From Sialis fuliginosa (taxonomy: Eukaryota; Arthropoda; Insecta; Megaloptera; Sialidae), in the NCBI GenBank assembly GCA_961205875.1, contig OY540821.1, forward strand, positions 16,554,001-16,618,000: a stretch of DNA of 64,000 nucleotides, in the 5' to 3' direction. The position numbers were made by a program, and so were the translations under genes. Below the pieces are notes generated by a model. That model was not told the DNA's origin. It ran no database searches and saw only the letters and a program-made list of their open reading frames with translations. Below are positions 22,930 through 34,869 of this stretch, piece after piece (the stretch's first letter is position 1; every line of letters begins with the position of its first letter).

Positions 22930-24345
22930 ACCCCCCCCCCATGTTCAGTAGTATATTCAACAAAAATAAACACAGATAAAAATTAAAAAAATTTGATTTT
23001 ATTTCCTGTAAAATAAATTTAGAACTACTGGTTGCCACGTTTTACGCACATTTGTAACACCACTGGGGTTGTAAACCCAGTACACATGTAGTTCGTTACA
23101 TTATTGGGCACTCAAGTGTAACATCTTATATTCCATATTCTACAATAAAAGATTAATTAAAATTGTTGGGCAGCATACGTGTTAATTAGTGTTCTTTAAG
23201 TTTTGACAGCTCGCTATTATTTAGATGATATATTTCAATGAAATAGTTTCGTAATTAATTTTTTTTCTTATTGCCCGTTAATTATAATATATGCTTTCAT
23301 TAGAACGTCCGTCGGTAGGAAGTGCTCTTAAATTAAAGAAGTGATATTTTTTACGCAATTAATTTTACATTATTCACTTAAAAATAATAATAAAGTGTTT
23401 TGCGGTGTTTGTCTGTTTTATTTTTTGAATAATTGTTATATTAAAGAAAACTTAATGCTGCTTCATCTCATACATGCTACCAAAAACGTTTTTTCTTTCA
23501 CTATATTTTTTATTTATAGCTTAATTAATGGATTTAAAGGTCTATACAATTTTCACATAACATGCGATGATAATATAATTCTTATATGAGACCGTCTACA
23601 AGCTAGGCCCAACTAAGAATACAAGTTTGGTCAAATTTTTTTAATATTTTTCACCAATAATTTTTTTCTCACAATTTAGTTCTGTATGTGTATAATTTTT
23701 TTTATGAAACTTGTTGCTAAATATGTAAGTGACGTGTTGTGAAAATTTCAGATTTGCTTGAAGCATGTGTTTTATTGGACTTTAACCGTAAATACACCAT
23801 TCTGCCATAAGAGCCCATGTTAATTTATAAAAATAATAACTTTGAAACTATGCTGTAAAACCTTTTGAAATTTTGTGTGGGTATTTCAGAATTATAAAGG
23901 AGTAACTTCTCCAAATTTCAACTATTTCTCGTTGAAATTAAATCCGTAAAACTAAAAAATTCGGACAGAATTGTTTTTACATAGAATTTTACATTTCAAA
24001 TGCATTATAAATAATGAAAACAGTCATTTAAAACATTGTTGAAAAATAATCCAAACAGGGTAGTGACGTTTTGCATAAGATCAAGTGTCTGGGGATTTAT
24101 AAATCACGTGACACGAGTGTGAACGTGACCCGGGGAGGGAGGTAACGTTCCGGAACGGTCACAAAAATCCCATTACAGCACTGATTATATGACATTATAC
24201 TCTGTGACATGTCATTCTGGACTAAGTTTCATCGGTTTGAGTTAGTTCTACTCTTGTAAATCGCATTTAGAACAGTGTTCCTAAAAATGTTATTGTTTTT
24301 AACTTGAACATTAAAAATTGTCGTACGTTTTTTTTTTTAGTATTT
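22930..24345. other. Non-coding stretch
   Basis: Holds a C10 run at 22930-22939, AT-rich DNA, and a more balanced segment at about 24060-24180 with ATCACGTGACACGAGTGTGA and GGTAACGTTCCGGAACGGTC (CGTTCCGGAACG is palindromic). No gene is supported. Confidence 0.4.
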
Positions 24346-24351
24346 ATTATA

Positions 24352-24770
24352 CAGGGTGAGTCATATCCGGTGGAACAAACTTGAACTGTACATTGAGAAA
24401 TATATTTTAAGCAAAAAACATTATATGAACATGTGTCCGAATATTTTTCAGGAAAAAATTAAAGAACACAAAAATAATTGATAAAAAATCGATGGGCCTA
24501 CTGGCCCCATACAGCCCTGGTCTAAATTATGATTGGTTAATACTGGAAATCGATAACACTTATTAATACTAAACCCTATACCAAATTTTATAAATTTATC
24601 ACTATGGGTTCTCAAGATATTAAATAAAAACCAATTTTGAATAAAATCTTTGAAGGGCTGTAGTCCCTTCACGAAAAATTTCCGGACACATGTTCATATA
24701 ATGTTTTTTGCTTAAAATATCATTCTCAATCCACGGTTCAAGTTTGTTCTACCTGATATGACTCACCCTG
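24352..24770. mobile_element. TA-flanked MITE with CAGGGTGAGTCAT tips, 419 bp
   Basis: Inverted tips CAGGGTGAGTCATATCCGGT and its near-complement at 24751-24770 continue inward for about 80-100 bp (GAACAAACTTGAAC, TTTTAAGCAAAAAACATTAT, ATGAACATGTGTCCG). TA flanks both ends (24350-24351, 24771-24772). It is non-coding and of Tc1/mariner-type structure. Confidence 0.85.
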
Positions 24771-25059
24771 TATATAAAAGGAGGTGAATGAAACTTATAT
24801 CATTCGAAAGGTACTGTGCCATAGATGTGTGTATGTTACCGTTAAGGCAGGTAAAATAAAGTTCACATACACACATGATTTCTCCTTCAGCCACCAAGCG
24901 GCAAAAATAAATAGTTCTGGGTTTCTGTCAAATGGTAAAATATATTTACCTAAATTTTATTGTGATTTTTGTTTGATGTGCCACAAAATAAATCCTCCCC
25001 GCCCAATGAGTCGTAAGTTAAAAAAGTTTGGCAAGAAACAAATAAAGATTAAATATACT

Positions 25060-26185
25060 TAATCATATATAATCAAATACATAGTCTATTTATATATACT
25101 TACTATTTTTATTTATTAAATAATAAAAAAATAATTGCTGGTTGTCAATGATTAAAAAAATATGGCACTCAAACAGTGGGTAGCAATAATTGTAGAAGTG
25201 AATAATAATATATTTGAATGGTTTTATGATATTCATTTGTTTTGTTGCTTTGTAGTGGTAGACCTTACCGCTATTTAATAACGCCACAATAGTATAGCTA
25301 CTGTAATATTTATCGACTTTTAAACAATGAAAAAAAATCGTATATTGTTTGACCGCTAACACAATGGTAAAGAAAGAGTTTAACATTTACAGCTTAACGC
25401 AATTTTTATTATCCCCTATTGTTGTGTATAAAAATTGAAATTTGCAACGTTTGCTATTTGAAGTAGGTATAGAATACTATATAGAAGATGTAGGTTTTAC
25501 TAGTTCGTAGAATAATAGGTACCTATCAAGAATTAATATCTCATTTTAAATATCACGAAAACATAGGGTCATTTCGCCGATTTTCCACCATTTTTTGTAT
25601 ATTTTTCTCTTACAAATTATTTTTATTTCTACTTGCAATTTTTCAACTACACAAATTAGCTTCTACGACTGCAGTTTTCATTTTTGGAACTGCAGTTATA
25701 TCTACACACCAAAATAACTCCTTACCTAAATATATATATTAAGAATTAATTTTTCCCCTCCATTTCTTTTGAATGTCCACGGTTACGCTCATGTCTAAAG
25801 ATTTTATATATTCAATTATGAAATCGATATGTAATGTTTGAGGTAACTTGTTTGTAATATGATATCTGGCATAAACGATTCAATTATTTATTTGGTAAAC
25901 GTTCAGAGAGTGGTGCAGGTATTATAACTTCATAATAACCATGATATTGACCGTGGTGTGGGCGCTTTTAATACTATTTTCGGTATATATTTTCTTTCAG
26001 AATCGTTAGATACGTACCCATATATTAGTGAAATTAAGTATAATAAAAATTAATAGTAACTTCATTATTATAATCAGTAATATTTAAGAGAATAAATTTT
26101 GTGACAGCTATATTGCTCCGAATATACCAAATTGTCTGTGATAGCTTTTTTATGATTTTGCAATGTCCAGTTTGTAAATAACGGA
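25060..26185. other. AT-rich stretch without supported features
   Basis: No repeat or coding signal was recognised. The ORF just to its left (24784-25062) starts at the MITE edge and matches no family I know. Confidence 0.4.
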
Positions 26186-26189
26186 ATTT

Positions 26190-26625
26190 TTACTTCCATG
26201 TTCTGAAAGAAATGGAAGTATTGTAATACCATCGAAAAATCGTGTCTGAGATAATGACGGATTCTGATTGTACTAACTTCAAAACTTAAAGAAAAGTTAA
26301 TTTCCGCATGGCGGCTGTGCGTGTGTCTGGATGTAGAATTTTCTTTCGTTCACGATAACTACTGTAAAAATGCACCGATCTGAATTATATGTTTATCTCA
26401 GTGAGTACTCCAGACCTATTGATTTTGGTGTTAATCGGATAAGGGGTTTTGGAAACATTTGAAATGTTGTAACTTTTTTCGTCTAAATCTAAAAAGTGAA
26501 CATTGCTAGTATTATCTCACTAATTTTGATAAGATTTGGTACATTTGCAGTTCAATTTAAACTAAGGGACATTTATTATTTGTACGTGCCATTAAAGGGG
26601 CGAAAAACACCCTCAAAATTTGTAT
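26190..26625 (+). repeat. Repeat family D, copy 2
   Basis: Matches 17508-17950 almost throughout, including the TACTTCCAT/ATGGAAGTA hairpin and GCATGGCGGCTGTGCGTGTG, with a shorter GT tract. Confidence 0.8.
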
Positions 26626-26677
26626 GTAAATTTTTTTGTAATGTTATACATTTCTAACATTTAAATATGTCTTCGTG

Positions 26678-26775
26678 ATGACGTCATTTCCCGCACCAAC
26701 GCTGATTGGTCAAGGATCTGATGAGACTATACCTTGCCTATATATTTATAGAACTGATTGCGGTTCGCAGTATAG
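26678..26775 (+). promoter_or_regulatory. Promoter-like module: CRE, CCAAT box, TATA box and initiator in order
   Basis: Four elements appear at canonical spacing. A palindromic CRE, ATGACGTCAT, is at 26678-26687. GATTGG (inverted CCAAT) is at 26704-26709. TATATATTTATA is at 26739-26750. CAGT, an arthropod initiator-like core, is at 26768-26771, about 30 bp downstream of the TATA start. The following 150 bp is less AT-rich than average and has GTGAGT at about 26801 and ATGAGGTTGTTACTGGTGTG at about 26882. It could be the promoter of a gene nested in intron 2, the U3/R part of a decayed LTR, or coincidence. No ORF or LTR partner was identified. Confidence 0.35.
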
Positions 26776-27057
26776 AACATCTACTGTATTTCACAATCTG
26801 TGAGTGGTTTGTTTGCAGTAGCAATAGGCTCTTACCTTGTTGCATTAAACACAGATTTCTTCCAGTGAAGGTGTACACACAATGAGGTTGTTACTGGTGT
26901 GAAGAATGAGCTGTTGTTTGATGCGAACAAATGCCGCCGATTGTGTTTTATATACAGGTTGATCACAAAATCATTTGATATATATATAATTATAAATATG
27001 AACTTAAATAATTTGTTATAATTTTGTTTGATTACTAATACTGACTGTATATATCTA

Positions 27058-27435
27058 CAGTCGCCTGCAGAACTCGTCTGGTACCCTAAAGGCTAGAATC
27101 ACTTACAATAGATTCCAAATTTAAAAACAAACATCATCGGTTATCTTTTTCTATCAAGTTTAATATATTTAAATACTAAAATTCGGAATATCAAATATTT
27201 ATTGCCACAAAATTAAAAATAGATTACATAATAATTTAATTATACAAATATATATTAGTACCTATTATAAACGAAGAGTAGTTCTTTATCTAGCAAATGA
27301 ATTTCAAAATATCTGTCTTTGTTTGATACATGGATAAATTATTTAAATATTATAATAATCAAATGGGAGGAGCCTACTAAGTTTGTGATAAACGAAAATG
27401 AATACAAACTGCAAGACCATTAATGCAGGCGACTG
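27058..27435 (+). mobile_element. TA-flanked MITE family M, copy 1, 378 bp
   Basis: Tips CAGTCGCCTGCAG and (reverse) CAGTCGCCTGCA, flanked by TA at 27056-27057 and 27436-27437. The interior, including AACATCATCGGTTATCTTTT and AAACGAAGAGTAGTTCTTTA, recurs inverted at 53323-53748. CAGT tips and TA targets point to Tc1/mariner. Confidence 0.85.
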
Positions 27436-27552
27436 TACATAGATAAAGTCAGTTTCGAAATAAATGGGGGCGAAACCGCGAGGTTATACTATTATTTAAT
27501 ATTACTGTATTATATCAGATATGGTTGTTAAAGAAGCAAATAATTAACATAA

Positions 27553-28010
27553 CTCGATGATATGAGTCTTGGCTTCTGGGTGTAAACACACCTTCAGGGC
27601 TCTTCTAAGAACTACAAATTTTTGCTGTGAATCAAATTTTTATTTTATTATGTCAGATTCAAAATTTGTTGATTTTGATATGGATCTTAATAAATCTCGT
27701 CGATTTGGTCGTGTTATCGGCCAACGTTTCGTCACGCATTGCAGTGGACATCTTCAGGGTTCTTTTAAGAACTCACATTTTTTTTGCTGTGAATCAAATT
27801 TTTATTTTATTGTGCCAGATTTAAAATGTACTGATTTTGATATGGATCTTGGCTTCTGGGTGTAAGCAGCGTCGATTTGGTCGTGTTATTGAGTAACGTT
27901 TCGTCACACATTGCAGTGGACATCTTCATGGCTCTTATAAGAACTCAATTTTTTTTGCTGGGAATCAAATTTAATTTTATTGTATTATGCCGGATTTAAA
28001 ATACGCATAA
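27553..28010 (-). repeat. Tandem repeat family H with hammerhead-like motif (possible Penelope-like origin)
   Basis: About two and a half units of roughly 180-190 bp. Each has GTTTCGTCACGCATTGCAGT then GGACATCTTCAG, and TTTTTGCTGTGAATCAAATT. On the minus strand this reads CTGAAGA, a stem, GACGAAAC, which has the spacing of a hammerhead core (CUGANGA..GAAA) but with one extra base before the stem. Hammerhead motifs are known in the terminal repeats of Penelope-like elements. A single inverted copy is at about 37085-37200. Small ORFs here are repeats. Confidence 0.55.
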
Positions 28011-28544
28011 ATATGAAGACTTAAGAGTCACTCTGTATGCGCTCTCTGGTCGTTGCTTAGCGATTGTGCATGCCTTTCCTCACCAGCGACTGATTAATCC
28101 AACATGTGGATTTATATATATATTTAATTCAATCAAAACAAATAATAACAATAATTGTGTTACTGTTTTTGCCGCTGTAACTTTTAAAGTTATTTCATTG
28201 GTGAATTTGATGTTATATATTATTTTAATATTTTGATTTAGAATCCCTGAAATCTTTAATTAGATCAATTATTTAAAAAATATATGTGTTCTCATCAGAC
28301 CTAAACAACTGGACGTATCGAAACCATATTCATACCATATGTTCGTTTATTTATCGTCCTATTTGGCTCACATTCAGAACATTTTTTTTTGTTACGTTAC
28401 GCGGAAAGACATATTTTTACATAAAATAAACCTGGAGTCAGATATTTACGAAAATGTGTATTTATGGTCTGATTTTTAAACAAAAAATTTATGGTCAGAA
28501 TAACGTTTGCCAGGTCAGTTAAAACAACAATTACAACCCCCCCA

Positions 28545-28625
28545 TACGTGACATACTTCAAGGGAACTGTCATATAGGTTTGATACTCCATTTGAAAGTG
28601 CTTAGCTATAACTTTAGTTGTTGTT
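28545..28625 (+). repeat. Repeat family Q fragment
   Basis: Shares ACTTCAAGGGAACTGTCATA-like and CATTTGAAAGTGCTT segments with 60820-60885. Confidence 0.45.
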
Positions 28626-28884
28626 TTTGGTAATAAGACTTACATTTAGATATACGATTTTTTAACCGAACTGTAAGTTATAAATTAACCAATTTTATAA
28701 TATAAATTTGAGATCTTTTGTGTAATAATTCTGTTTGATTTAATACAATATAATAAAAGAAGTCAACATGTATTTAATATTTTAAATACATACCAATCCG
28801 TATAATGATATTTAAGCTGGTACAGATAATGCTAGGTGTTAAATATCGAAACAACTTTTCAAAAATTGTTGTCACCACTTCCTG

Positions 28885-28908
28885 GGGAGTGGGGGGGGGG
28901 GGGGGGAG
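28885..28908. repeat. G-rich homopolymer tract
   Basis: Run of G with one early interruption (GGGGAGTGGGGGGGGGGGG), a likely hotspot for sequencing length errors. Confidence 0.85.
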
Positions 28909-29127
28909 AGGAAGGGCCTTGTTTGTAATCTCTTCAGCGTCACCAGCGATGACATTAGAGTTGACGTGTATTAAAGTGTTATAATCCTCTTGCAGCTACT
29001 ATAGAAGGTACAGTTGGACAATTTTTTTTTTTTTTAGTAAATCTTATTATATTTTGTTTGTGTTTTTTGGGGTCAAAGAGGATTCCTCGAAAAAAAGGTC
29101 GGAAGGTAGTGGGAAGCACATTTATAG

Positions 29128-29497
29128 TCTTTTATTTTGTTTAAGTTTTTTCTCCAGTAATGGATAAAGTAAAACCAGTAATGAGCACGCAGTGATGGAC
29201 ACTTGCTAATAATTTAAAAAGAAAGAATCGTCAAATTTGAAACAATGTACAGCAGTTGCTATGATAATATAATAATTAATAAATAAAATATACAAATAAT
29301 AAGTTTAAATTTCCACCATTTTGACACCTATTAGCCGATTGTCATCAAATCACGTTATAAGACAGTTAAATGTATATAGATTAATATTCAGAAATGGTAG
29401 TAATCAAATATCAACAAATATTTCTAATTCAGTACATTTAATTTAAAAAAATAGCCATTACTGGGGTCATATCCCAAGACTGGTGCCAGTACCTTAT
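29128..29497 (-). mobile_element. MITE family A, copy 5
   Basis: Reverse copy from TTTTTTCTCCAGTAATGGAT to AAGACTGGTGCCAGTACCTT, lacking the distal third. Confidence 0.8.
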
Positions 29498-30103
29498 TAA
29501 TTCTACCAATTTCCTTCAACTTTATACTTTTTGAACGGTTATACTATTGAACAGCTGGATCGTATAAAATTACCACGGTTAATGCAAAATTTAAACCCTT
29601 TTACGCTATTAGATATTGGTTAAAATCTTACTAACACTTTTCATCGAACCGTAAACTGTCAATTTTAACAATGGGCATGTATTATTGACACTTCAAATTA
29701 ATGCGTTATACATTTTATTTATAGTACTCTAATGGATCATTAAGAACATTTTGCTAAGTCATTTGCACAACAGGTGTTATAATACTGGCAGTTTCATAGC
29801 TGGAAAGATCGTTTTTAATATGCTTTATAATATAATGATTTTAAACTCATATCGTCTACTTTGAGATTAATATATCCCATATCTACTATTATTTTTAATC
29901 TATTACATATACAAATATATATATTTAGAACACAGCTTTTGAATTTTGTTACAACACTTTTCCTCGAGTAGGACAACATATTTTAAAAGATAAAATAACA
30001 ATTTTTAATTAAATTAAAAAAATACCTATGCAATATTTCGGACTGGCATAAAATATATATGGGGTTATAAGTATATCTCGTAGCTTTTACTCCCTATAAA
30101 AAA

Positions 30104-30632
30104 AAACATCTGCGAAGTAAATGCACAGTGCTTTCTCGTGCTAAATTCACCAAAGGTAGTTAATTATTGAACAGTTTGAATAAAAACCGATAAAGTGTTT
30201 AATTTAATTTAATTTTTATGTCATTTTACTTAAAAATATTAGTTCGAAATTTTTCTCAAGACGCACCTGATAAATCTAAAAATATGCTAACGTAAAAATG
30301 ATATTTAAAGATTGTAAGATAATAAGAAAATATTTTTATAGGAAATTGAATGATCTACACAAAAGATTCTATAAAATTTTCACGTAACATGAGTCGTTTT
30401 TGAAATATCTTGAAAAAATAAATATTTTGGGATGTCACCCCTCCCCCTTACACACGATTTTGAATGGGGCCGTCCTCAAGCCAGACCCAACACACAGACG
30501 GACAGACACGGAACGAAAAGTGCTTGTCTTAACCTGAACGAAAAGATCAATTTAAAATTTTGAAATCAGAGAATAATTTTTAAACGATCACAAAGCTTCT
30601 TGTATCTTCGATATTGTGATGAAGCAATTGAT
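30104..30632 (+). repeat. Repeat family B, copy 6 (near full length)
   Basis: Runs from AACATCTGCGAAGTAAATGC to CTTCGATATTGTGATGAAGC, including GACGCACCTGATAA, CACCCCTCCCCCTTACACAC and a short GACGGACAGACAC tract. Confidence 0.8.
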
Positions 30633-30899
30633 AATTAGCTAAAACTAAACTCTATGAACAAGAATAATATAAATTAAAATATCTTTACAGCTAACCCAAT
30701 AAAAAATTGACTAACCTTCGTTTAAATTCTGGTTAAAACCATTATAAAAAACACATGTTAATTTTTATTACATATATGCGCAACGATAACCAAAGTCTTT
30801 AGTGCGTGTTATTAAATTTAACTCGTTGAAAGCGTCAAAAGGTCGAAAACAATAATAAATAATGGAACGCAAGAGGTTATATATTTTTTTATATAAATG

Positions 30900-31080
30900 T
30901 CAAAGACCACATGTGTGGCAATATCATTTAAATCGCCAATTATTATACAGTACAACACCGGGACGAATTATTTGATGTAATTGTTTTATGAAAAGAAACG
31001 ACTGTAATTTCGGTGGCGATCGTAAAAGAGACGAGCATAAAATGCTGCCATTAATTTTTTATATGTAAACAGTTGAATAT
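30900..31080. promoter_or_regulatory. Candidate non-coding island
   Basis: No match to repeat families was seen. It has homeodomain-like TAAT/ATTA cores within GACGAATTATTTGATGTAAT and a GC-richer GGTGGCGATCGTAAAAG. Regulatory function is speculative. Confidence 0.2.
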
Positions 31081-31369
31081 AGACCTTGTATACGTGGGGT
31101 CATTAAAATATAATATAATGTCCACTGAGGCACTATTTTTTTTTAATTTGTAAAATTGTATATTTTTTTTATTGCATGTTCTTTGATGTATGACTATTGA
31201 TTAAAATCAGGGTCGTCCTGAAACAGTTTAAAAACAAGCCGTGGGTTCAACCCTTGAGGTCCACACAACTAACTTCCTAGCATGGTTTGACTATAAATAC
31301 TGAAATACTGATTATTTTTTGTTTCCATATTGTCAATAATATAATACACATATTTAGAATAACAATTAA

Positions 31370-31505
31370 TTTTAATTTAATTACGTTTGTTTCCAAAGCA
31401 ACATGAATAGGTAAACGTATTTAAAATTCAAAATTTGAGGGTGGTTTTCACCCCTTTAATGGCTGTTTAGGCACGTTCAAAAAAATACTAAATTTCAAGT
31501 AAATT
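31370..31505 (-). repeat. Repeat family D, copy 3 (3' end only)
   Basis: GTTTCCAAAGCAACATGAAT, AAAATTTGAGGGTGGTTTTC and CCCTTTAATGGCTGTTTAGG are the inverted 3' end of the 17508 copy. Confidence 0.6.
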
Positions 31506-31509
31506 CGAC

Positions 31510-33170
31510 CAAAAAAAATATTTTTAATTATATTTTCAAGTGTCTCATTGTTCCCTCCTGTGGACGCCCATGCATGAATGAAAGAACTACTAATTAACAT
31601 TTTAAATCTCATATATAGGAAAAGTTAAATAAAAATTCTGTTACAATTATATATATTTTTAAACTGTTTGAATATCTCTTTTGTTAATTAAAAAAATGAT
31701 GATAAATATTTATTTCTTTGGCAGGCAGAACATATTAAATAAGAATCGATGCGGTAGGTATATGAGGTATATGCTATAGGTATCTTAAACTAATAGGAAA
31801 TAAACGTTCAATAATTTACTTAAAATGAGCCGGTGTTGAACAAAATGTCATGGTGGTGTTAAAAGCTACATAAAACGTTTTAATGATATTTAATTGGTGC
31901 TACCGGTTCTTGCAGGTTATTGCGCTACAGTAATAGGTTTGTAACAACCTGAGAAAATGTTTTATACAAGTCTAGAATAAGCTGGGAATACTACTTGTAG
32001 GCGCATATGTACCTACGTTTATATCAGGGCTGGCCAATTGATTTTTTATAGCAAGGGCCCCAATATAATTATTGATACTGGCTAAAACCACAACTAATTT
32101 TTTTTATATTTTTTTTAAGTTAATTTTTGTCAAGAAATAACGAAAATCATAAGAAATAGGCCGCATGTTGGCCATAACTGGAGAGTTTTGGTTGCCAGAA
32201 CAAAATTAGTATCAAAGAGTTTATACATTGAGAGATATTGGATATATACTTCTTGTCGTAAATATTTATAACAATAAAGTATTTAAAAAATACTATACAG
32301 TTCCTAATATCTTCAAAATGGTTCGAGATACCAGAAAATGGATAGAACATAAATTGTAGACAATATTATTCTATACAACTTTTATTAAAAATATTTCTTT
32401 CTATAATGAACAATTTCAAAAATAAATTGAAAAATTGAAAAACTGATAATAGCTTAAAAAAATTAACGTATAATTCCGTTAAAATATCTTTAGTTCGAAT
32501 TTCTTCGAGATACACCAACGGTATTAAAAAATTATTTTGTACGGTCAGAGTCGCCAACTGTGTTACAATTAGTTGAAGTGTCACTGCTCTAAATTCCATA
32601 GATACTAGTACAGAATTAATACCCCATTTTTGTTGCAAGCTAGATAATTTTGCGAGTTCTATTGGTGGTTATAAAATGCAAGTATAGTTATTTGTAATGA
32701 ACGTGACAACTGAAACATGAAAATCTAATGTTCATAAAATTAAAAAGATAAGTAAGGTTAATAATTTTTTACTAGAAATTCGTATGACATATTGTTTTAG
32801 CTATTTAGTGATGAAAGATTAAATTGTTGACGAAGTTTATGATCCTAGTAAAATAGTTAAAAATAATTACACATTCTGAGAAAAAGTTATAAAAATTACA
32901 GTAATTTTGTGTAAGAATGAGTAAAAACACTATTATTATAATAACAATCTTTTTATGTGACGCAGTTTCTGAAAATTACTGTTGTGGTAATTATATTTGC
33001 TAGAAAAACGGCCATTATTTAATATTAAAAATCGAAAATTTTTTGAAAAACTTTTTATTACTATTCTTAAAAAAATCATCAATTTATTGAAAATTATTAT
33101 ATTTTTAAGGAAATTTTCTAATCAAATAATTCATTTGTTTTTTTGAATTCATTCACGTGTCAAATTATGA
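31510..33170. other. AT-rich stretch with decayed repeats
   Basis: CAGGGCTGGCCAATTG at 32027-32042 looks like a lone hAT-type terminus. Repeat Q lies at about 32510-32610. Short ORFs are not convincing. Confidence 0.4.
32510..32610 (-). repeat. Repeat family Q, copy
   Basis: ACACCAACGGTATTAAAAAA, CAGAGTCGCCAACTGTGTTA and CCATAGATACTA match 60689-60775 in inverse orientation. Confidence 0.6.
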
Positions 33171-33177
33171 ACGTATA

Positions 33178-33505
33178 CAGTGTATTCCAAGTTGATTAAG
33201 ACATAGGAAATTTAACATGGGGACAATTAGAAATGTTGTAGTAACCTTTGGTCTAATTTAACGAAGTGTGATTGGTGCATTTTGAAATGCCGCCTCGAAA
33301 TTAACTGATAAATTTTAAATTAATCAACAGTATATTGTTTTCAATTTAAGCATAAGCATCCTAGATAAAATTATAATAATATTTTTTGGCAGATATAAAT
33401 TTGAAAACAAAATACTAATTACAATTTTATTAAATTTTGTGGCGGCATTTCAAAATGCACCAATGACACATCGTTAAATTTGACCAATCAATTTGGAATA
33501 CACTG
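33178..33505. mobile_element. MITE family C (mariner-like), copy 2, 328 bp
   Basis: Complete tips CAGTGTATTCCAAGTTGATT and, inverted, AATTTGGAATACACTG, flanked by TA at 33176-33177 and 33506-33507. Both arms carry the GGTGCATTTTGAAATGCCGC motif. It is a strongly palindromic, non-coding element. Confidence 0.85.
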
Positions 33506-33856
33506 TATAAAATATTAATAAATAAAATGGATATAATACGTCTTTTAAAAACTAAAGAGTAATTTTTCAAGTGGCTATGTGACTGTTGGTAGTTTTCATG
33601 TTTAGATAATATATCTCTTGTCAACATGAACTATAACATAGTTAGCTGACGATTATTTTGATAAATATACAACGTACCTTTACTTCATCGTCCGGAACCT
33701 CTAGTAAATTCATGCCGACTATTTATAAAAAAAAAACTATATGTTATATGAATGTCTGTTGTATATATGTACAATATGGTACGTATATGGATATTTTTGA
33801 TGTTTACTGCAGTATATATTACGAAACTTATTAGCGAGAATGATAGTTATGTAATC

Positions 33857-34010
33857 AGAGCCGGCTTTAGCAAGTCTGGCGCCCTGGGCAAGATTTATTT
33901 TTCTGCCCTCTCTCCCCTTAAATTTTTTTTCAAAAATCACCAAAAAAGTTGAATAGTTGATATCTCAGCTTGGCGTGATTCTACAAACTCCAAAAAAAAT
34001 TACTCAAAAA
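33857..34010 (+). mobile_element. Repeat family F, copy 2 (head)
   Basis: CAGAGCCGGCTTTAGCAAGT, GGCGCCCTGGGCAAGATTTA, then ATATCTCAGCTTGGCGTGAT. It is truncated after the first unit of the internal repeat. ORFs on both strands are by-products. Confidence 0.65.
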
Positions 34011-34519
34011 TTATAGACAACAATCAGGTCAAGAATTACTTTATACATCCTTTATATATTTTTTGTATGTCCAATATGTGAAATGTTTACATAGGTATAT
34101 ATTTTATTAAATAATACAGTACCTATTCAATATTTTTATTATAAATAACGAGATGTATAATTTTCATTAATGAAATGCGAATTTCCGTCATATTGTGTTT
34201 TTTGTTGCTAAAATCCACGTTTCCTGAAAATAACGAGCTTGTAATGTAGCATGTTCTAAATGATTTATGTAGAAATGTATTATGATACAGTAGCCACTCG
34301 GAATAACGACCCATATCCCTATATAATGACATTATTATTAATTTAAATATAATATACATTTACATAAAACAACAATTAATTTGATACACTTAATTTTTTA
34401 TAGAAAACTTTCTAATATTCATTTTTGGATATACCATTTTTAATGTAGAATTAATAGTTTTTGAGATATTTGTCAAAAACTGATTTTTACAACAGTCACA
34501 GGTGTAAAAAATCATACCT

Positions 34520-34864
34520 AAATAATACTGAATTAGAAATATGTGTTGATATTTGATTACTACCATTTCTGAATATTAATCTATATGCATTTAACTGTCT
34601 TACAGCGTGATTTGATCACATGAGGCCAATAGGTGTCAAAATGGTGGACATTTAAACTAATTATTAGTATAATTTATTTATTAATTACATATTATATTAT
34701 CAATTAAAAAACAAACTATATTTGCGAACTTAAATTGATTAAATACAGAGTTACTTGTTTTATTAGTAACATGAGTTGATGAGAATTACAAAAAAGAAGT
34801 CCGTCAATCACAAAAACAGTAAACCATGCTCTTATAGCGGCCATAACTGGTGCCTGTACCTTAA
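34520..34864 (+). mobile_element. MITE family A, copy 6
   Basis: ACTGAATTAGAAATATGTGT to GCCATAACTGGTGCCTGTAC, with an internal deletion of about 150 bp near 34700. The left tip is absent. Confidence 0.8.
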
Positions 34865-34869
34865 AGGTA

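Noticed and set aside
24784-25062. 92-codon ORF with a CDFCLMC cysteine cluster
   Set aside because: It begins at a MITE edge in AT-rich DNA, matches no domain I know, and has no promoter or splice context; kept only as an unassigned ORF.
26642-26956. Solo LTR starting TGTTATAC and ending near ATATACA
   Set aside because: No target duplication, and the proposed start overlaps sequence alignable to repeat D; left only as an alternative explanation of the promoter-like module.
27569-27865. 98-codon ORF with internally repeated sequence
   Set aside because: The repetition is the DNA tandem repeat H, and the frame is not maintained in the third unit.
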